Shown one piece after another: positions 37,536 to 41,110 of a stretch of DNA of 41,110 nt. Each line of letters opens with the position of its first letter. Position 1 is the stretch's first letter. The notes under the pieces are model-generated. The model ran no database searches, was not told the origin of the DNA, and saw only the letters and a program-made list of their open reading frames with translations. A program made the position numbers and the translations under genes. Origin of the DNA: a virus; the IMG/VR virus record IMGVR_UViG_3300024336_000018, positions 1 through 41,110 of that record; one strand, given 5' to 3'.

Positions 37536-38804
37536 TTAAATAGATTCTCAAAATTCTAAAGTAGCACTCATTAATGCATTTATAGCTTTTTTTTCTCCCA
37601 TTATTATAAGATAATCTCACGGATTAATAATAAAGTCTATTTTATCACTTGGGTTTCATAATACAAAAGGCATTAAATTCGATACAGGTCATCTTGTTAT
37701 AGTATCACATTTATTTATATCAACAACTACTGCTCATGACAAAGATACATCATGATACTGTAGAACACTATCATCATATCTATCAATTAAAGACAATCAC
37801 GTAAATGCTGAAGCATCTTCGGTTCTTAGAAATTGAAATCTAGAAGCATTATCTGTTCATAATATCATTCTTAATAGTCTTACATCTCTCCTATTTATAC
37901 CTGTTTTATGTATTAATTTATTATAAACTACTAATAATGCTACAGGAGGAGATTTACTTGAGACCGAAACATCATCAGCATTAACTATTCATGTATATGT
38001 TAATCACTCATTTTGTCATCATTCTGAATCTATATTAACACATCATACCCTTATTTCAACTTCTGTTCAATCAACATTCTCTGAAAGATACATAGATGGG
38101 AGAGCAGGATTTGCAATACTTACATAATCCAAAGTTCATAGATTTTTAATAGTATGAACAAGTCTTAAATTTATAAAAAAGAAGAAATCTCATACTCATC
38201 TCCATTGAAATTGAATATCAAACAATTCTCATTTTTCTAAATCTATATCCTGCATATCATCAGGTAGAGTTATTTCTTCTGTCTTAAATTCAACTCATAA
38301 ATTATATAATGAAGCATAAAGTTTTCATCATGATAATTTAAAGAATATTCACATATAAGGAGCTGATCATCAATTCATTACTCATAAACCCCACCATCTA
38401 ACTCCATTTTGTTTATCAGGCAACATTAATGCTGTTGAATATAAATGTCATCTATTAGGTTGATATCTAGGAGAATTTCTAGATTGCATAACTGAATAAT
38501 TTCAGGCAGTTGCACCAGATTTAATTACAGCAGTTCAATTTAAACTAATTATATTTACAGAACTATATGCTATTATTTCTACTCAATTTTCATATGTTCT
38601 CCATATTCTAAATGGAATTTCAGTAGTCCACATTCAATGAAATAGAGAATAGTCAAATGTCATTTTAGCTCATCCCCAAGCATTTGCTCATAAATCTGTT
38701 CTAACTAGATTTCAAGCATAAGGAACAACCCTAACTGCAGATATTCAGGTAGACAATCTTTTCAGTCTATCATATTCTAATTGATCTCTTATTTCAAGTG
38801 TCAT
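37536..38804 (-). CDS. virion structural protein, beta-rich (422 aa)
   Basis: Mostly beta strands with aromatic-rich blocks ('WTTEIPFRIWRTYENGVEII', 'NGVRWWGLGVMNGGSAPYMG', 'LFDIQFQWRGVGDFFFFINL'). Placed immediately after portal in the transcript. Could be a head fibre, decoration or tail protein with a jelly-roll or lectin-like fold. No named family. Over 20 UGA-Gly codons. Confidence 0.55.
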
Positions 38805-38806
38805 AA

Positions 38807-40753
38807 TTAAGCATTAGCAGGTAAAGATGGTATTAATTCTTCTTGTGGTGTTACTTGATTTTCAGGAGCAAACATTGCTTCATGTTGTTGCATATGTTGG
38901 ATAAGCAATTGACTTTGTGGTCATTCTCATATTTCTCATAACATAGCTCCATGTATAGCTAAATGTATCTCATGATTTTCAGCTTGTTGAGCTACTATAT
39001 TTGCTCATTCAAGTAATTTTTGATTTTCTAATTCTGCATGTTTAGCTTCAAGTCCTTCTTCTCAATCTTCTTGAGCTTCTTTCTCAGCTTGTTCAGCTTC
39101 ATATTGATTCATTATAACTTCAGTATTTCCAAGTTTATACGAGTCTATAATTAATTTATCAGGTATTGCTACTCATAGTCATCTTAATTCTACTAGGTCT
39201 GCTCTAGCTTGTAGGTCACTAAATGCAGAACCTGGGACAATTTCAACTTCTATATTTTTGATAGGTTTTATTTCTATGATATCATTTCATAGTTTTTGTC
39301 CTGAAGCTTCTTCTACTATTTTTTTAACTTCTGATCATACTATTCTTTCAGTTCATTCATCAGTATCTAGTTCTCTTAAATTATAAAATTTACTTCATAG
39401 GACTAATATTCTATAAGCCATTTCTTCCATGAAAGTTTTAAGATTATCTACTGGTTCAGATACATTGTTATTATCTGAAGCTTGTAGTTGTGCAATTGCA
39501 ACTCATGAAAGAGCTGAACCTGATAGCCTACCTGTTGATTCTGAGTGGATACCTCATAAATCTTCCATTAGTCTTTCAGTTTCATTCATATGGATATTAA
39601 CTTCTTGTGGAAGATTACCTGAATCCATTAATGTTGGTTTACTACCTGTATATTCTACAACTTGTCCATTTCTTCATTTAATAACAGAGAATTTTGAACC
39701 TTTAGATACCATATATCTACCTTTCGCAAATTTTTCTAACCAATCTGCTCTATTAGAATATCATTCATCCAAAGCTTTATTTAATTGGATTAGTGGATCA
39801 ATCCATGCAGGAGAATATAAAAGTCCTTTATTTCTTTCAGGTTGGTATGCTAATAATGGGAATTGGTCATCATCAGTCATTTCATCTCTTATAATTATTT
39901 GTCCTACTTTAGTGATAATTCTAACTTTTACTTTTTGATCAGGATTATTGATTTGGTCTTCTTCAGGAGAAATATTGTCTTCAATTTTTTTACTTCATTT
40001 GTCCTTTACGTTTTGCATAATATATAGTTCTTGTACTATTGCAGAACCATTTTCATCGATAGGTATTTTATAATCTTGTTTAAGTAATGAGTCTTTATAT
40101 TCGCTTTCAGCCATTCTAGTGTCAGCTTCAATATTTTTCACATCATCTTTAAAATCTCATTGATTATACAATGAGCTATTTTTAATATCATCGAGAGATT
40201 TTCTTATTGTTCTAATTATATATTTTCATACAAAAACAGGTCATTCTAATCTACCATCAGGAGAAGTATAAATATTGAAAGGATCTTCTATAAATATATC
40301 TATATCCTTTTTTCTATTATCATAACCAACAAAAGTCCATGCTAACGTTTTAGTTAATGAATGGGTTAATAAGTCTTTTAGTTTATCTTTCAGGTGGTCT
40401 TCTTTATATACTGCTTGCAATAATGCTCATGAAACCTTTTTTTCTTCAGGAGTTATTCTTTGAGTTCTTGAACTAGTTGGATGCCATCTTGGATCATTTT
40501 TCAGGATCATATTTCTAACTCATCTAACTATCTTTCTAACTTTTCAAATAGTATATTCACTATCTGATGTTTTAGGTAAAGTAGTTAATTGTTTAGTAGT
40601 TGTATCATAAACAACTCTATGATTTCATTCATAAAAGTTTTCATTCACGAAACTTCTAATTTCCCATGTGCTTTTATAATCTTTTGATTCTAATAAAAAG
40701 TCATCAAACTTACTTATTATATCTTTATATGAGTCCTGTTTTGTGCTATTCAT
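38807..40753 (-). CDS. portal protein (648 aa)
   Basis: An N-terminal helical region with 'WEIRSFVNENFYEGNH' and 'VRKIVRGVRNMILKNDPRWH', a central 'ALAWTFVGYDNRKKDIDIFI' and 'DPFNIYTSPDG', a clip/stem-like 'GIHSESTGRLSGSALSGVAI' and a glutamate/glutamine-rich helical C-terminus. These match podovirus-type portals (12-mer ring through which DNA passes). Gene order terminase, small membrane protein, portal, then scaffold and capsid supports it. Confidence 0.85.
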
Positions 40754-40764
40754 AGTATCCTATT

Positions 40765-41061
40765 TTATCAATTAAAGTTTTCAGTAGTTGGTTTACCTCA
40801 TAACGCTCAATTATATAGATGGTTAGGATCTATTTTTACATTTCTTAAATCATCATCTGTCATTGTTCAGATGTCTTGGAATCTTTCATTTTGTCATACT
40901 TGAATTTTATTTTCAGTTTCTGAATCTTCCATTATATACTCTTGAAGATTATCTGCTTTAAGTAGTTTTGCAATATTTTCTAATGTATTTAATAATTTAT
41001 ACACGATAAATCATAATATTCAAACTATTAATACAATTGCTATTATTAATGCTATTTCCAT
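40765..41061 (-). CDS. small membrane protein between terminase and portal (98 aa)
   Basis: N-terminal membrane span 'IALIIAIVLIVGILGFIVYK' followed by a polar, acidic cytoplasmic or luminal part. In the circular genome it lies between terL and portal; its first 32 codons are duplicated at 1-96. Stop UAA follows UGA-Gly directly. No family; a role in packaging or entry is possible. Confidence 0.65.
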
Positions 41062-41110
41062 TGTTCTAAATTTTTATACAACTAACAATATTCTTCCCTA
41101 GTATATCAGT
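40966..41110. repeat. right copy of terminal overlap (circular genome junction)
   Basis: Matches 1-145 over 145 bp with three mismatches, all in the outer 20 bp. It closes the circle: terL (start of window) continues into the small membrane protein and portal (end of window) with no gap. Confidence 0.9.

Noticed and set aside
1-41110. Many broken genes under the standard code, looking like mass pseudogenisation
   Set aside because: Reading UGA as Gly restores full-length genes with conserved glycines at the UGA positions, so they are intact.
1-41110. Genetic code 4 (UGA = Trp)
   Set aside because: UGA falls at conserved glycines, and TGG is used at normal Trp positions.
1-41110. Integrase, repressor or other lysogeny genes
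   Set aside because: No tyrosine or serine recombinase motif and no CI-like repressor were recognised in any frame read; lysogeny is not supported.

Overview
This window reads as one complete, circularly closed phage genome of about 40,965 bp (41,110 minus a 145-bp terminal overlap). The virus uses a recoded genetic code in which UGA means glycine (code 25, the code of Absconditabacteria/SR1 and Gracilibacteria). Under the standard code nearly every gene breaks into fragments. With UGA as Gly and only UAA/UAG as stops, about 65 ORFs become intact, and UGA falls on conserved glycines: HNH 'KKGGDNS', zinc ribbon 'CGGK', Tad2 'RTGWNG', YqaJ 'TITGSR', Dam-type methylase 'PFGGAG'. TGG is used normally for Trp, so this is not code 4. 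The host is inferred to be a code-25 CPR bacterium. The genome is AT-rich, most genes lack a Shine-Dalgarno sequence, and no integrase was seen, so a lytic lifestyle is likely.

Layout. (1) A leftward late operon wraps through the contig ends: winged-helix protein, two small proteins, VRR-NUC nuclease, large terminase (0.1-3.2 kb), then across the junction a small membrane protein, portal, a structural protein, scaffold, major capsid, homing endonuclease, coiled-coil and fibre proteins, DUF1353, holin, membrane protein, cysteine-peptidase-like protein, head-tail adaptor, tail proteins, an NNPGN-domain protein and a 2,270-residue polyvalent protein (41.1 down to 17.35 kb). (2) A noncoding regulatory region (3.2-4.06 kb) is followed by rightward small genes (4.06-6.79 kb). 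Four or five of the junctions in this cluster carry a repeated, covarying stem-loop element. (3) A leftward block (6.85-12.21 kb) holds recombination (RecT-like and YqaJ exonuclease), anti-defence (Tad2/DUF2829), a tRNA-Pro, a structured noncoding RNA candidate, a possible small terminase and a lysozyme-like ORF with no start codon. (4) A rightward early block (12.45-17.35 kb) holds an HNH protein, a replisome organizer with internal iterons, a YkgJ-type metal-binding protein and a run of tiny genes, several zinc-ribbon-like.

The modules diverge at about 3.2-4.0 kb and 12.2-12.45 kb. They converge at 6.85 and 17.35 kb, where strong bidirectional terminators overlap gene stop codons. The phage appears to borrow the host DNA polymerase and RNA polymerase. 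It supplies its own replication loader and a Red-like annealing pathway, and it probably injects the giant polyvalent protein with its DNA. All functions were assigned by reading motifs by eye; no database search was run.
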